From the NCBI RefSeq assembly GCF_000297395.2, contig NZ_HF570108.1, positions 1 to 64,000 on the forward strand: DNA of 64,000 nucleotides, read 5' to 3'. The first letter of the stretch is position 1. Each line of letters starts with the position of its first letter. Made by a program: the position numbers and the translations under genes. This DNA comes from Micromonospora lupini str. Lupac 08. Lineage in GTDB: Bacteria > Actinomycetota > Actinomycetes > Mycobacteriales > Micromonosporaceae. The notes beneath the pieces were generated by a model that saw only the letters and a list, made by a program, of their open reading frames with translations, was not told where the DNA came from and ran no database searches. Below, in pieces: positions 25,941 through 35,409 of the stretch.

Positions 25941-27536
25941 ATGACCCTCATACCTGGTACGACATCGTCCAGCACACCCGGGCGATCCATGTTGGCCGCC
26001 GCGCTGTCCACCGTGGTGGCAGCCGGACTGGTGGTCGTCTCGACGGCCACGCCGGCCGCCGCCTACGACGTGCGGTACGAGAAGAACACCTCCTGGGCCT
26101 GGACCGACTCCCAGCACCCGGCGAAGATCAACATTGATCAGACGGGCGATGTGCCGATCGGCACCTGGGTCGACAACAAGGGGCGTCCGCACACCTCACG
26201 GGCGTACTTCACCTTCGACATCACGCGCTATCAGGGCGCGGACATCCAGCTCGCCACGTTCGACGCCAAGGAGACCCGGGCCGGCGACTGCGCCAAGCGC
26301 CCCGAGGTGGAGTTGTGGCGCACCGGCTCGTACACCTCCGGGTCGAGCTGGGCGAAGCCGCCGGTCGACATCGCGCGGATCGACACCACCGCGATGCCCC
26401 CCGAGGCGGGCTGCCCGGCGCCCTACGTCGGTTTCGACGCCACCGAGGGGCTGCGGCAGGCTCTCGCGGAGGGCAAGTCGACGCTCACCCTCTCGCTGCG
26501 GCTGCCCGTGGCGGTCGAGAAGAATCCGAGGTTGGCCCGAAAGTACGCGAGCCAGGTCGGCCTCTCCGTCGACCACAACTTCCGGCCGGGAGTACCGACC
26601 GACCTGCAGACGCTGAGCGGCACGAGCTGCACGGTCACCGAGCCGTACCAGGTGGTGCCGTTCCGAACCCTGGACCTCTCGGCGGTCGTGCACGACAAGG
26701 ACCTCACCGACACCGGCGGGACGGACGAGCTCACCGCGACGTTCGCGCTCTGGCCGGTCGACGAGCCGGACGCCCGGGTGGAACGCATCGATCTCACCCG
26801 CGACGGTCAGCGGGCGCTGGGCCGGTTCCGGGATATCCCCTCCCTGTTCGAGCACGACCGGGTCTACGCCTGGCAGGTGCGGGCGGCGGACAGCCGGGCC
26901 ACCGGTGACTGGAGCCCGGTCTGCTACTTCCGTACCGACTTCGAGGGTCCGGCCACGGCACCGGCGGTCTCCTCGACCGACTTTCCGGTCGACGGGACGC
27001 CGGCGCCCGCCCTGTCGGGGACGTTCACCTTCGACGCCGAGGGCGTGGCGGACGTTGTCGGATTCACCTACCAGCTCAACTCCGGCGCCCCTGGCCGGGT
27101 GACCGCCAACCACCCTGGCGGCTCGGCCACGGTGACCCTCAAACCCCGCACCGGCCCGAACTCCCTCAACGTGTGGAGCGTGGATGCCGTCGGCAACCAG
27201 TCGCCGGTCGCCAACTACACCTTCTCGGCTGCCAGCACCGCGCCGCGCATCTCCGCGACCGTCTACGAGGAGTGGGGCGTCAGCGGTGGGCCGGGCGTGC
27301 CCGGGGTGTTCACCTTCACTCCGGCCGTGCCCGGCACGGTCAGCTACCGCTACTCGTTCTTCAACGAGGAGTCCCGCACGGTGCAGGCTGGCGCCGATGG
27401 AAGCGCGTCGGTGACCTGGACGCCGGCGGAGGCCGGCTTCTCGATGCTGGAGGTTGTCGGCATCACGGGGGACGGCACCGAGTTGGACCCGGCCACCTGG
27501 TACTTCACGGTGGCCGAGGGGCCCGCGAGAAGCTAG
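25941..27536 (+). CDS. large secreted protein, DNRLRE-like N-domain with Ig-like repeats
   Basis: 531 residues. A signal peptide spans about 1-42 (hydrophobic [19 protein letters not shown], cleavage near TPAAA). Residues 43-220 form a beta-rich domain with [18 protein letters not shown] and [25 protein letters not shown], the pattern of DNRLRE-type cell-surface domains. Then come Ig/fibronectin-like segments ([32 protein letters not shown]; two later repeats ending NYTF and WYFTV). No catalytic motif and no cell-wall anchor, so an extracellular binding or structural protein. It is preceded by an inverted repeat and followed by a terminator-like hairpin, so it is probably monocistronic. Confidence 0.8.
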   Translation: MTLIPGTTSSSTPGRSMLAAALSTVVAAGLVVVSTATPAAAYDVRYEKNTSWAWTDSQHPAKINIDQTGDVPIGTWVDNKGRPHTSRAYFTFDITRYQGADIQLATFDAKETRAGDCAKRPEVELWRTGSYTSGSSWAKPPVDIARIDTTAMPPEAGCPAPYVGFDATEGLRQALAEGKSTLTLSLRLPVAVEKNPRLARKYASQVGLSVDHNFRPGVPTDLQTLSGTSCTVTEPYQVVPFRTLDLSAVVHDKDLTDTGGTDELTATFALWPVDEPDARVERIDLTRDGQRALGRFRDIPSLFEHDRVYAWQVRAADSRATGDWSPVCYFRTDFEGPATAPAVSSTDFPVDGTPAPALSGTFTFDAEGVADVVGFTYQLNSGAPGRVTANHPGGSATVTLKPRTGPNSLNVWSVDAVGNQSPVANYTFSAASTAPRISATVYEEWGVSGGPGVPGVFTFTPAVPGTVSYRYSFFNEESRTVQAGADGSASVTWTPAEAGFSMLEVVGITGDGTELDPATWYFTVAEGPARS

Positions 27537-27549
27537 ACCGACGTCTGCT

Positions 27550-27579
27550 GGCCCGTCATCCGTCCGCGGGTGACGGGCC
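27550..27579 (+). terminator. terminator-like hairpin
   Basis: Perfect 9-bp arms GGCCCGTCA and TGACGGGCC with a 12-base loop, 13 bases after the stop of the secreted protein gene. Confidence 0.6.
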
Positions 27580-27661
27580 GGTAGCGTCCCCCGCCACATC
27601 CGTGACCCCCCGATACCCGATGGCGGGCCGTCCGGCGGGGTGGCGGCGTACCTTGGGGATC

Positions 27662-28564
27662 ATGTCTGTGCCGAACGATCCTGATCCCCGCCTCCAGTCG
27701 TACGCCGACCCGCAGCGGCTGGTCACCACCGAGTGGTTGGCCCAGCACCTGGGCGACGAGGGCCTCGTCGTGGTCGAGTCCGACGAGGACGTCCTGCTCT
27801 ACGAATCCGGTCACATCCCCGGCGCTGTCAAGGTCGACTGGCACCTCGACCTGAACGACCAGGTCACCCGGGACTACCTCGACGCGACGAGCTTCGCCGA
27901 GATGTGCGCCGCGAAGGGCATCGGTCGGGGCGACACGGTGGTCTTCTACGGCGACAACTTCAACTGGTGGGCCGCGTACGCCCTCTGGGTGTTCTCGCTC
28001 TTCGGCCACGCCGATGTGCGGCTGCTCGACGGCGGCCGGCAGAAGTGGATCGCCGAGGGGCGCGAGGTGACCCGCGACAAGCCGGCCCGGCCCCGGGCCG
28101 ACTACCCGGTGCCGCTGCGCGACGACGCGCCGCTGCGGGCGTTCCGCGAGCAGGTGATGGCGCACATCGCCGTGGGGCGGCCGCTTGTCGACGTCCGGTC
28201 CCCGGGCGAGTACACGGGCGAGATGCTGCACATGCCCGACTACCCGCAGGAGGGCGCGCTGCGCGGCGGGCACATCCCGGGCGCGGTCAGCAAGCCGTGG
28301 AAGTCCGCGGCGAACGAGGACGGCACGTTCAAGTCCGCCGACGAGCTGAAGGCGATCTACGCCGACCAGCTCGGGCTGAGCCCGGACGACGACGTGATCG
28401 CGTACTGCCGCATCGGTGAGCGGTCCAGCCACACCTGGTTCGTGCTGCGGCACCTGCTGGGCTACCCGCAGGTGCGCAACTACGACGGCTCGTGGACGGA
28501 GTGGGGCAACCTGGTCCGGGCACCCGTGGTGAAGGGTGACCAGCCCGGCGGCATCGCCGCCTGA
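27662..28564 (+). CDS. sseA: thiosulfate sulfurtransferase (rhodanese)
   Basis: 300 residues with two tandem rhodanese domains. Domain 1 (about 20-140) is inactive: its catalytic loop position reads [10 protein letters not shown] with Asp instead of Cys. Domain 2 (about 165-290) carries the catalytic Cys249 in [12 protein letters not shown]. The enzyme moves sulfane sulfur from thiosulfate to a thiophilic acceptor; the CRIGERS loop is the SseA type, which in actinobacteria partners with SufE-family proteins. Cytoplasmic. ATG at 27662; a bidirectional hairpin separates it from the convergent gene. Confidence 0.92.
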   Translation: MSVPNDPDPRLQSYADPQRLVTTEWLAQHLGDEGLVVVESDEDVLLYESGHIPGAVKVDWHLDLNDQVTRDYLDATSFAEMCAAKGIGRGDTVVFYGDNFNWWAAYALWVFSLFGHADVRLLDGGRQKWIAEGREVTRDKPARPRADYPVPLRDDAPLRAFREQVMAHIAVGRPLVDVRSPGEYTGEMLHMPDYPQEGALRGGHIPGAVSKPWKSAANEDGTFKSADELKAIYADQLGLSPDDDVIAYCRIGERSSHTWFVLRHLLGYPQVRNYDGSWTEWGNLVRAPVVKGDQPGGIAA

Positions 28565-28578
28565 CCGGCCTCCGGCGT

Positions 28579-28614
28579 TGGCCGGCTGAGCGTCGTCGAG
28601 TGCTCAGCCGGCCA
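28579..28614. terminator. bidirectional terminator-like hairpin between convergent genes
   Basis: Perfect 13-bp arms (28579-28591 and 28602-28614, core GGCCGGCTGAGC) with a 10-base loop. The right arm contains the stop codon of the minus-strand gene. Confidence 0.65.
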
Positions 28615-29785
28615 GCACCAGCACGCCCCGCAGGTCACTGATGACGCCGGTGATCTCGCCGGTCTCCGGGTCCCAGCGGGCCAGGGCTGCCGGTTCCAGG
28701 ACGAGCAGCACGTTGCCCTTGTTGTCCCAGCCCAACACCGGGCAGCAGCCCTTGGCGCGGTCGCGACCCAGGTCGAGCAGGTGGGTCACCGCGCCGGTAC
28801 GGGAGTCCAGCACGGCCGCCCCCTCGGCGCCGTCGATCTCCCTGTTGGTGATCATGGCGGCCGTTGCCAGTCGACCGCCGTGCAGCCAGGCCCGGCCGTA
28901 GAACTCGTTGACCGCGTACGGCGAGGGCAGCGAGTCGTCGGTGATCCGCTGCTCGGAGCGGATCGTGGCCTCGCGGGCGGACCGGCTGCGCAGCGTCAGG
29001 CCGCCCCGCTCGCCGACCAGCTCGATAAGCGCCGCCTCGCTGCCGGCCTCCGGGTCGGGTGCGACCACGTTCCAGGCCGACACGTCGATGGTGCCCGCCG
29101 CCTCGGTGTCGCGCTCCACCGCGTACGTCCGGTTGTCGCCGCCGACCAGCACCCGGTCGTGCGCCCACACCACCAGCTCCAGGTAGCCGTCGAGCGGGAC
29201 CCGGCGTACGGCCGCCGTGGTGAGATCGATCATGATCAGCTCGTTTGTCTGCGCGAAGGCCGCCCAGCGACCGTCCGGCGACAGCACTCCCGGCTGCACG
29301 GCTGTCGCCTCGTTGCCGTCGGCGTCCCGGGTGGGCGCCAGCGTCACCACGTCGAGACTGCGGACGACGCCGTCGTCGCCGAGGATGCGGACCGGCCCGT
29401 CCGCGCGGTTCTCCTCGTCCACCGGCTGGAACAGCGCCAGCGCCCGCTGGACCGGTCGCTTGGACAGCCGCACGGTCGCCGGGCCGGTCAGCCGGTTCAG
29501 CGGGTCGGGAGGAAAGGTCAGCTCGGCGGGCGGGCGCTGCACCGGACCGGCGTGGGTGGGCACGACGGTCGGCGCCACCGTGTGGTTCAGGGGCGGACTG
29601 GGCGAAGGCCGGCGGACGGCCACCGTCGCGCCGCCGACCAGCGCCACGGCCAGGACGGCCGCGCCTACCGCCCGCCGGGTACGACGGATGCGCCGCGCCC
29701 GGTCCCAGCCGGCCGTCGCGGGCCGGCTGGGCAGCACGTCCTCCACGCTGACGGCGAAGAGGTGGCGTAGGTCCTGCTCGTTCAC
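28604..29785 (-). CDS. membrane-anchored protein coupled to an ECF sigma factor (putative anti-sigma or TolB-like)
   Basis: 393 residues. The N-terminal cytoplasmic part (about 1-35, DLRHLFAVSVEDVLPSRPATAGWDRARRIRR) precedes one membrane segment (about 38-55). A long extracytoplasmic domain follows, with beta-propeller-like strands (LSPDGRWAAFAQTNELIMIDL; WAHDRVLVGGDNRTYAV; VLGWDNKGNVLLVLEP). Its GTG overlaps the sigma-factor stop (GTGA), so the two are translationally coupled. This layout is usual for SigE/SigM-type ECF factors with a dedicated membrane partner. A ZAS zinc motif is absent, so anti-sigma activity is only inferred from position. Confidence 0.75.
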   Translation of the reverse strand: MNEQDLRHLFAVSVEDVLPSRPATAGWDRARRIRRTRRAVGAAVLAVALVGGATVAVRRPSPSPPLNHTVAPTVVPTHAGPVQRPPAELTFPPDPLNRLTGPATVRLSKRPVQRALALFQPVDEENRADGPVRILGDDGVVRSLDVVTLAPTRDADGNEATAVQPGVLSPDGRWAAFAQTNELIMIDLTTAAVRRVPLDGYLELVVWAHDRVLVGGDNRTYAVERDTEAAGTIDVSAWNVVAPDPEAGSEAALIELVGERGGLTLRSRSAREATIRSEQRITDDSLPSPYAVNEFYGRAWLHGGRLATAAMITNREIDGAEGAAVLDSRTGAVTHLLDLGRDRAKGCCPVLGWDNKGNVLLVLEPAALARWDPETGEITGVISDLRGVLVLAG

Positions 29786-30327
29786 CGGTTCACCTCCAGG
29801 CCGGTGGTCGGGTCGCCGGAGCGGGTCGACGGGCCGTTGCCGGTGAGATCGGGGGCCACTTCGCGGAGCCGGCGCAGCGCCATGTGGCACTGACTTTTCA
29901 CGGTGCCGACGGTCACCCCGAGCGCCTCCGCCGTGGCGACCTCGGTCAGGTCCTCGTAGTAGCGCAGCACCAGCACGGCCCGCTGCCGGGGCGGCAGCAG
30001 CCCCAAGGCGTCGTGCAGGGTCAGCCGCAGCGCGCCGTCACGGTCGGGGGCCACCTGCTCCGGCGGCGCGGGGCTGAGCCACTCCCGTCGTCGTCGCCGC
30101 CACCACGACACCGCGTCCCGGTAGAGGATGGTGCGCACGTAGGCGGCGGGATCGCCGTCGCGGACGGAGGTCCAGCGCAGCGCCAGCTTCAGCAGGGCGT
30201 CCTGGAGGAGGTCCTCGGCCTGGTGCCGGTTGCCGCAGATCAGGTAGGCCGAGCGCAGGAGCCGGTGCTGGTTGCTCTCCACGAAGGCGAGGTAGCCGTC
30301 GCGGCCTTCGTTCGCCGTCGATCCCAT
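29782..30327 (-). CDS. SigE-family (SigM-like) ECF RNA polymerase sigma factor
   Basis: 181 residues. Region 2 is LRSAYLICGNRHQAEDLLQDALLKLA, ending in the DNA-binding VRTILYRDAVSWWRRRRRE; region 4 contains LPPRQRAVLVLRYYEDLTEVATAEALGVTVGTVKSQ with its helix-turn-helix. This is the actinobacterial SigE/SigM-like ECF group. The ATG at 30327 is chosen because GGAAGGGG lies at proper distance; a GTG two codons upstream would lie on the ribosome-binding site. It directs core polymerase to an unknown regulon, and the following coupled membrane gene probably controls it. Confidence 0.92.
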   Translation of the reverse strand: MGSTANEGRDGYLAFVESNQHRLLRSAYLICGNRHQAEDLLQDALLKLALRWTSVRDGDPAAYVRTILYRDAVSWWRRRRREWLSPAPPEQVAPDRDGALRLTLHDALGLLPPRQRAVLVLRYYEDLTEVATAEALGVTVGTVKSQCHMALRRLREVAPDLTGNGPSTRSGDPTTGLEVNR

Positions 30328-30395
30328 TCGCACCCCTTCCGGCCGCCGCGGTGCGCGTCACCCGACAGACGCACGGGGAGGGGTAAAAGGTTGGG

Positions 30396-30977
30396 TCAGG
30401 TCGGTGACAGCCCGGTCAGGTAGCGCTGGAGGGTCGGTGCGATCCAGGAGACCAGCTCCTCCGGGTCCATGTCCACCATTGGCGGGAGCCGGACGATGTA
30501 GCGGGTGAGGGCGAGGCCCAGGACCTGGCTGGCGACCAGACCGGCACGTCGGGCGGTAAGCGCCGGGTCGGTGCCGAACGCGGCCACGGCAGCGGTGAGC
30601 TGGTCGGCGAAGATGCTTCGCATGCGCTCGGTGGCGCCCGGGTTGGTGCTGGCGGCCCGCAGCAGCGCCACGAGCGTCTCGTCGCCCTCCCACCGGGCGA
30701 GGAAGTGCCGGACCAGCACCTCGCCGAGTTGCTCGGGCGACACGGCGGCCAGGTCGGGCAGGCGGAGGTCGAACTCGGCGGCCGCCGCGAACAGGCCCTC
30801 CTTGCTGCCGTAGTACCGCATGACCATCGACGGGTCGATCCGGGCGTCGGCGGCGATGGCCCGGATCGTGGCGCGCTCGTACCCGTCGGCGGCGAACCGC
30901 TCGCGGGCGGCTCGCAGGATCGCCGCACGGGTGGCGTCCGAGCGACGAGGGTGGGTCGGATGGGTGGGCGCGGTCAT
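30396..30977 (-). CDS. TetR-family repressor, divergent to a flavin monooxygenase
   Basis: 193 residues. The N-terminal helix-turn-helix is canonical (AILRAARERFAADGYERATIRAIAADARIDPSMVMRYYGSKEGLF over residues about 18-62). The C-terminal TetR_C-like domain ends with a set of helices including YIVRLPPMVDMDPEEL. It is transcribed away from the monooxygenase; the shared 107-base gap holds both promoters and a 20-bp perfect palindrome, so it probably represses that gene and itself and responds to the enzyme's substrate. The ligand is unknown. Confidence 0.9.
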   Translation of the reverse strand: MTAPTHPTHPRRSDATRAAILRAARERFAADGYERATIRAIAADARIDPSMVMRYYGSKEGLFAAAAEFDLRLPDLAAVSPEQLGEVLVRHFLARWEGDETLVALLRAASTNPGATERMRSIFADQLTAAVAAFGTDPALTARRAGLVASQVLGLALTRYIVRLPPMVDMDPEELVSWIAPTLQRYLTGLSPT

Positions 30978-30984
30978 GTCAACG

Positions 30985-31064
30985 ACTGTATGCCAACGGC
31001 TGTTGACACACAACGACAGCGGTCCTAGCGTTGCCAACGAGCGTTTGCCAACACTTGTTGGCAA
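30985..31064. promoter_or_regulatory. divergent promoters and operator of the TetR-monooxygenase pair
   Basis: Plus strand: TTGACA (31003-31008), 17 bases, TAGCGT (31026-31031), then a perfect palindrome with arms TTGCCAACA and TGTTGGCAA (31045-31064) just after the likely transcript start. Minus strand: TTGTGT (31013-31008), 17 bases, TACAGT (30990-30985), eight bases before the tetR ATG. Further half-sites (TGCCAAC at 30991, GTTGCCAAC at 31030) surround them. Repression by the adjacent TetR protein is inferred. Confidence 0.7.
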
Positions 31065-31084
31065 CAGTCGTTCCGGAGGTGGCA

Positions 31085-32236
31085 GTGCTGCCCACGAGTA
31101 CCGACGTCCTGGTGGTGGGTGCCGGCCCGACCGGCCTCGCCACCGCACTGACGCTGGCCCGTCGCGGGGTCGACGTGACTCTGCTGGACCAGCAGGCCGA
31201 ACCGCCGCAGACGTCCCGCGCGGCAGTCGTGCACGCGTACACCCTGGAGGTGCTGGACCGGATCGGCGTCGCGGCGCCGCTGGTGGCCCAGGGGGTGCGG
31301 GCGCCGCGTTTCACGGTCCGCGACCGGGACCGGACGCTGCTGTCGGTCCCGTTCCACAGGCTGCCGTCCCGCTTTCCGTACGCCCTGCTGGTGTCCCAGG
31401 CGGTCACCGAGACCGTGCTCGCCGAGCAGTTGGCCGACCTCGGGGTCCGGGTGCGGCGGCCGTGCCGGCTGACCGACCTGAGCCCGACCGCCGACGGTGT
31501 GCTCGCCCGGGTCGACGGCGCGGACCTGCGCGCCCGGTACGTGGTCGGCGCGGACGGCCTGCACAGCACGGTCCGGCGGGCGGCAGGCATCGGCTTCACC
31601 GGTCCCGGCGACGAGGAGTCCTTCGTGCTGGCCGACGTGCGAGTGGACAGCGTGCTGCCCCGCGACGAGGCGGCGCTGTTCCTGGCCCGCCCCGGGCCGC
31701 TGATCTGGGCCCCGCTGCCGGGCGGGGTGGTCCGGCTGGTCGCCGCCGTGTCGGCGGCGCCACCCGAGCCGGACGCGGCGTACCTCCAGGCGCTGCTGGA
31801 CGAGCGCGGCCCGGCGCGGCGACCCGACCGGGTGACCGAGGTGCTCTGGGGTTCTCGGTTCCTGGTGCGGCACCGGATCGCCGACACCTTCCGCTCCGGG
31901 CCGGTGCTGCTGGCCGGCGACGCCGGGCACGTGCACAGTCCCGCCGGTGGGCAGGGCATGAACCTCGGCATCTGCGACGCCGTGGCCCTCGGCACCGCCC
32001 TGGCCGACGTGCTCGCCGGTGGCCCGGAGGCGCTGCTTGACGACTACACCGCCCGGCAGCGCCCGATGGCCGAGGACGTGCTGAGCTTCGCCGCCGGGCT
32101 GACCCGGATGGCCACCGCCTCCCCGGCCCGCCGACCGGTCCGCGACGGGCTGCTGCGGCTGGTCGGAGCCGTCCCGCCGGCTCGTCGGCGGGTCGCGCTG
32201 CGCCTGTCCGGGTTGTCGCACCGGGAGCGGGGCTGA
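31085..32236 (+). CDS. FAD-dependent aromatic-ring monooxygenase (PHBH/RdmE type)
   Basis: 383 residues. The dinucleotide-binding motif GAGPTG is at residues 12-17, the DG motif is GADGLHSTVRRA, and the FAD ribityl motif is GDAGHVHSPAGGQGMNLG near residue 278. This is the group A flavoprotein hydroxylase family, which hydroxylates phenolic or polyketide aromatics with NAD(P)H and oxygen, sometimes to inactivate antibiotics. GTG at 31085 is set by GGAGG five bases upstream. It is somewhat short, without the thioredoxin-like C-terminal domain of larger members. Control by the divergent TetR is likely. Confidence 0.92.
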   Translation: MLPTSTDVLVVGAGPTGLATALTLARRGVDVTLLDQQAEPPQTSRAAVVHAYTLEVLDRIGVAAPLVAQGVRAPRFTVRDRDRTLLSVPFHRLPSRFPYALLVSQAVTETVLAEQLADLGVRVRRPCRLTDLSPTADGVLARVDGADLRARYVVGADGLHSTVRRAAGIGFTGPGDEESFVLADVRVDSVLPRDEAALFLARPGPLIWAPLPGGVVRLVAAVSAAPPEPDAAYLQALLDERGPARRPDRVTEVLWGSRFLVRHRIADTFRSGPVLLAGDAGHVHSPAGGQGMNLGICDAVALGTALADVLAGGPEALLDDYTARQRPMAEDVLSFAAGLTRMATASPARRPVRDGLLRLVGAVPPARRRVALRLSGLSHRERG

Positions 32237-32241
32237 GTCGT

Positions 32242-33498
32242 TCACCGCGACGGGTGCCGCGCCACCGTCCTGTCGCTTGTGGGCGCTGCGGCCGTCGGCA
32301 CCGGCGAGACCGGCCGAAGCGTCCGCCACGCCGCCAGTGTGACAAGCGCGAACGTACCGGCCGCCGCGCCCGCCACCGGCACCGTCCCGTACGCGGCGGC
32401 GGCCAGCCCGGCGAGCGCCGCGCCGACGGGGGCGGTGAGCACCGCGACCATCCGCTGCGCGGCACCCACCCGGCCGAGCAGTCCGCCCGGCACGTGCCGT
32501 TGCCCGTACGACGCGGACAGGCTGTTCCACACGACACTGCCGGCGGCGAAGACGGCCAGCGCGATCCCGCCCGGCACCGGTTGCCGGGCCAGTGCGAACC
32601 CGACAAGCGCTACGGTCTGTGCGGCGAGCACCGCCCGCAGCGCGGGAACCGTGCCGAGCCGGGCGGCGAGCCGGCCCGCCCCGAGCGCCCCGACCACGCC
32701 GCCGAGAATGGCGCCCGCCGCGAACAGCCCGTATCCGGCCGGCGGCACCCGCAGCACGTCCAGCGCGTAGAGCACGAGCACCGCCATGAGACCGCTGATC
32801 GCCAGGTTGCACGCGGCGGCCAGCAGGGTGACCCGCCACAGTGTCCGGTGCCCGCGCAGCCAGCGCATCCCCTCGACGATCTCGCTCCACACCGACCCGC
32901 GGCGGATCGCCGGCGCCGCGCCCACGGGAGGCGGAGTGAGGGCCAGCACGAGCAGGGCCGCCACCGCGAAGGTGACGGCATCCAGGGCGAACGGCAGGGC
33001 GGGGGCGGTGGCGAAGAGGACACCGGCGGCCGGCGCGCCGAGGAAACCGCCGGCCACCGCGCTCCCCGCCTGGAGCCGCCCGTTCGCCCGGGGCAGCGTG
33101 GCCGGCGGCACGACAGTGGGCAGCAGCGCGAACGAGGCCGAGTCGAAGAGGGTGCCCAACGCGGCGAGGAGGAACGCGGCCACCAGGAGCGTCACGACGG
33201 CGGCCCGATCGAGGACGACAGCCACCGCCAGTGCGGCCACCACCGCCGCGCGTACCCCGTCGACCACTGCCATCGTCCGCCGCCGGTCCCAGCGGTCCGC
33301 GTACACGCCGCCCAGCAGGCCGAAGAGCAGCGGCGGTAGCTGCCCGGCCACGGTGACCGCCGCGATGATCCGAGGATCACGGGTCAGGGTCACCGCCAGC
33401 AGGGCCAGAGCCGGCGTACGCAGCGAATCCCCGAACCGGGACGAGACGGAGGCGGACCAGAGCAGCCGGAAGTCCCGGCCCAGAGCGGAGGAGGTCAT
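32242..33498 (-). CDS. MFS transporter (MefA/enterobactin-exporter type)
   Basis: 418 residues, about 12 membrane segments. It has RDFRLLWSASVSSRFGDSLRTPALALLAV at the N-terminus and GGVYADRWDRRRTMAVVDGVR as the motif-A loop between segments 2 and 3, the signature of the MFS_3 (macrolide/siderophore efflux) subgroup. Start at MTSSALGRD; the frame extends 44 codons further without a ribosome-binding site. Convergent with the monooxygenase (five bases between stops) and divergent from the Hsp90-like gene. Substrate unknown. Confidence 0.88.
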   Translation of the reverse strand: MTSSALGRDFRLLWSASVSSRFGDSLRTPALALLAVTLTRDPRIIAAVTVAGQLPPLLFGLLGGVYADRWDRRRTMAVVDGVRAAVVAALAVAVVLDRAAVVTLLVAAFLLAALGTLFDSASFALLPTVVPPATLPRANGRLQAGSAVAGGFLGAPAAGVLFATAPALPFALDAVTFAVAALLVLALTPPPVGAAPAIRRGSVWSEIVEGMRWLRGHRTLWRVTLLAAACNLAISGLMAVLVLYALDVLRVPPAGYGLFAAGAILGGVVGALGAGRLAARLGTVPALRAVLAAQTVALVGFALARQPVPGGIALAVFAAGSVVWNSLSASYGQRHVPGGLLGRVGAAQRMVAVLTAPVGAALAGLAAAAYGTVPVAGAAAGTFALVTLAAWRTLRPVSPVPTAAAPTSDRTVARHPSR

Positions 33499-33619
33499 GG
33501 CGCCGACCGTGCCGGTTCGACCGGGTCGAGGGTCAAGCCGCCGGGCGAAAGGGGGACGCGGGCAGTCGGTGATCATCGGTACGGTGGGCGCCGGCATCGG
33601 GACCGGGGAGAACTCAAGC

Positions 33620-35407
33620 GTGGACCACACCTTCCAGGTCGACCTGCGTGGCGTGGTCGACCTGCTCAGTCATCACCTCTACGGCAGCCCACGGGTCTAC
33701 GTCCGTGAGCTGCTCCAGAACGCCGTGGACGCGATCACCGCCCGGCGTACGACCGAGCCGGACGCGCCGGCGCTGGTCCGCATCGAGCCGCCGGAGTTCA
33801 CCGGCGACGGCACCCTGCGGGTGCACGACACCGGCGTCGGCCTGACCGAGGCGCAGGTGCACGAGCTGTTGGCCACCATCGGCCGCAGCTCCAAGCGCGA
33901 CGAGCTGGGCTTCTCCCGGCACGAGTTCCTCGGCCAGTTCGGCATCGGCCTGCTCTCCTGCTTCCTGGTGGCCGACGAGATCCAGGTGCTCACCCGCCAC
34001 GGTGACAACCCCACCGTCCGGTGGACCGGGTACGCCGACGGCCGCTACGCCGTGACGGTGGCGCCGCCGGAGGCTGCCCGCGCCGAGCCGGGCACCACTG
34101 TCACGCTGGTGCCCCGCCGCGACGCCGACCAGTGGTTCGCCACCCCGACCGTCACCGACCTGGCGCGGCTCTTCGGCTCGCTGCTGCCGGTCACCGTCCG
34201 GGTCGGCGACACGGTCACCACCACCGGCGAACCGCCGTGGTCGACCGTGCCGGGGGCGCCGCTCGACCGCGCGGCGCTGATCCGGTACGCCCGGGAGACG
34301 CTGGGCGTGGAACCGTTCGACGTGCTGCCACTGGCCGTGCCGGAGGCCGGGCTGACCGGCGTCGCCGTCATCCTGCCCACCCCGGTGAACCCGGCGGCCC
34401 GGGCCGGGCACCGCGTCTACCTCAAGCGGATGCTGCTCACCGAGAACGCCGACGGCCTGCTCCCGGACTGGGCGTTCTTCGCACACTGCGTGGTCGACGC
34501 GACCGAGCTGCGCCCGACGGCCAGCCGCGAGGCCCTCTACGAGGACACCCTGCTGACCGCGACCCGGGAGGCGCTCGGCGACCAGGTACGCGGCTGGCTG
34601 GTCCGGCTGGCGCGGCACGACCCGCACCGGCTGGCCGAGTTCCTCCAGGTGCACCACCTCGGCGTGAAGGCGCTGGCACTGCACGACGACGAGATGCTCC
34701 GGCTGGTCGACAGGTGGTGGCCGATGGACACCAACGTCGGCACGCTGACGCTCGCCGAGTTCCGGGAACGCCACGGGGTGCTCCGCTACGCGGCAAGCCT
34801 CGACGAGTTCCGCCAACTCGCCGCGGTGGCCGCCGCCCAGGACCTGGCAGTGGTGAACGCCGGCTACACGTACGACACCGAGCTGATCGAGCGGCTGCCG
34901 GCGGTGGACCGGTCGGTGCTCATCGAACGGCTGGAGCCGAGCGACCTCACCACCCGGTTCGAGGCCCTCGACCCGCAGGTGGAGCTGGCGCTGCGGCCGT
35001 TCCTCACCGCCGCGCAGCGGGCCGTCGAACGGTCCGGCTGCGAGGTGGTCATCCGGGCGTACGACCCGGTCTCGCTGCCCGCCCTCTATCTGGTCAGCCG
35101 GTCGGCGGCGTTCAACGACCAGCTCGCCGCCAGCCGCGACCGGGCCGACGAGCTGTGGGGCGGGGTGCTCGACGCGCTCGCCGCCACCGCCCCACCGGAC
35201 CGCCCGCAACTGGTGCTCAACCATCGCAACCCGCTGGTCCGGCGGGTCACGATGCTGGGCGACGCGGAGCTGGTCGGGCTCGCCATCGAGGCGCTGTACG
35301 GGCAGGCGCTGCTGCTCGGCCACCATCCGATCCGCGCGGCCGACGCCGCGCTGCTGAACGATTCTTTCCTCGGCCTGCTCGGCCGGGCCGTGCCGGGACG
35401 GGAGTGA
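33620..35407 (+). CDS. diverged Hsp90-family (HtpG-like) ATPase
   Basis: 595 residues. The GHKL nucleotide-binding domain has all key motifs: Glu30 and Asn34 in RELLQNAVDAI, Asp70 in HDTGVGL, and the lid glycines GQFGIGLLSCF (106-116). The middle domain has the catalytic-loop-like ELRPTASREALYED. The C-terminal region is diverged from HtpG and shorter than in E. coli (624). Hsp90 proteins are ATP-driven chaperones that act as dimers. The GTG start has GGGGAG nine bases upstream. Only two bases separate its stop from a 961-residue TPR-like gene, implying a dedicated partnership; it is probably a specialised paralogue, not the housekeeping htpG. Confidence 0.88.
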   Translation: MDHTFQVDLRGVVDLLSHHLYGSPRVYVRELLQNAVDAITARRTTEPDAPALVRIEPPEFTGDGTLRVHDTGVGLTEAQVHELLATIGRSSKRDELGFSRHEFLGQFGIGLLSCFLVADEIQVLTRHGDNPTVRWTGYADGRYAVTVAPPEAARAEPGTTVTLVPRRDADQWFATPTVTDLARLFGSLLPVTVRVGDTVTTTGEPPWSTVPGAPLDRAALIRYARETLGVEPFDVLPLAVPEAGLTGVAVILPTPVNPAARAGHRVYLKRMLLTENADGLLPDWAFFAHCVVDATELRPTASREALYEDTLLTATREALGDQVRGWLVRLARHDPHRLAEFLQVHHLGVKALALHDDEMLRLVDRWWPMDTNVGTLTLAEFRERHGVLRYAASLDEFRQLAAVAAAQDLAVVNAGYTYDTELIERLPAVDRSVLIERLEPSDLTTRFEALDPQVELALRPFLTAAQRAVERSGCEVVIRAYDPVSLPALYLVSRSAAFNDQLAASRDRADELWGGVLDALAATAPPDRPQLVLNHRNPLVRRVTMLGDAELVGLAIEALYGQALLLGHHPIRAADAALLNDSFLGLLGRAVPGRE

Positions 35408-35409
35408 CA

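Noticed and set aside
31308..31321. GTTTCACG half of a parS-like site
   Set aside because: Only the left half matches, and it lies inside the monooxygenase coding sequence.
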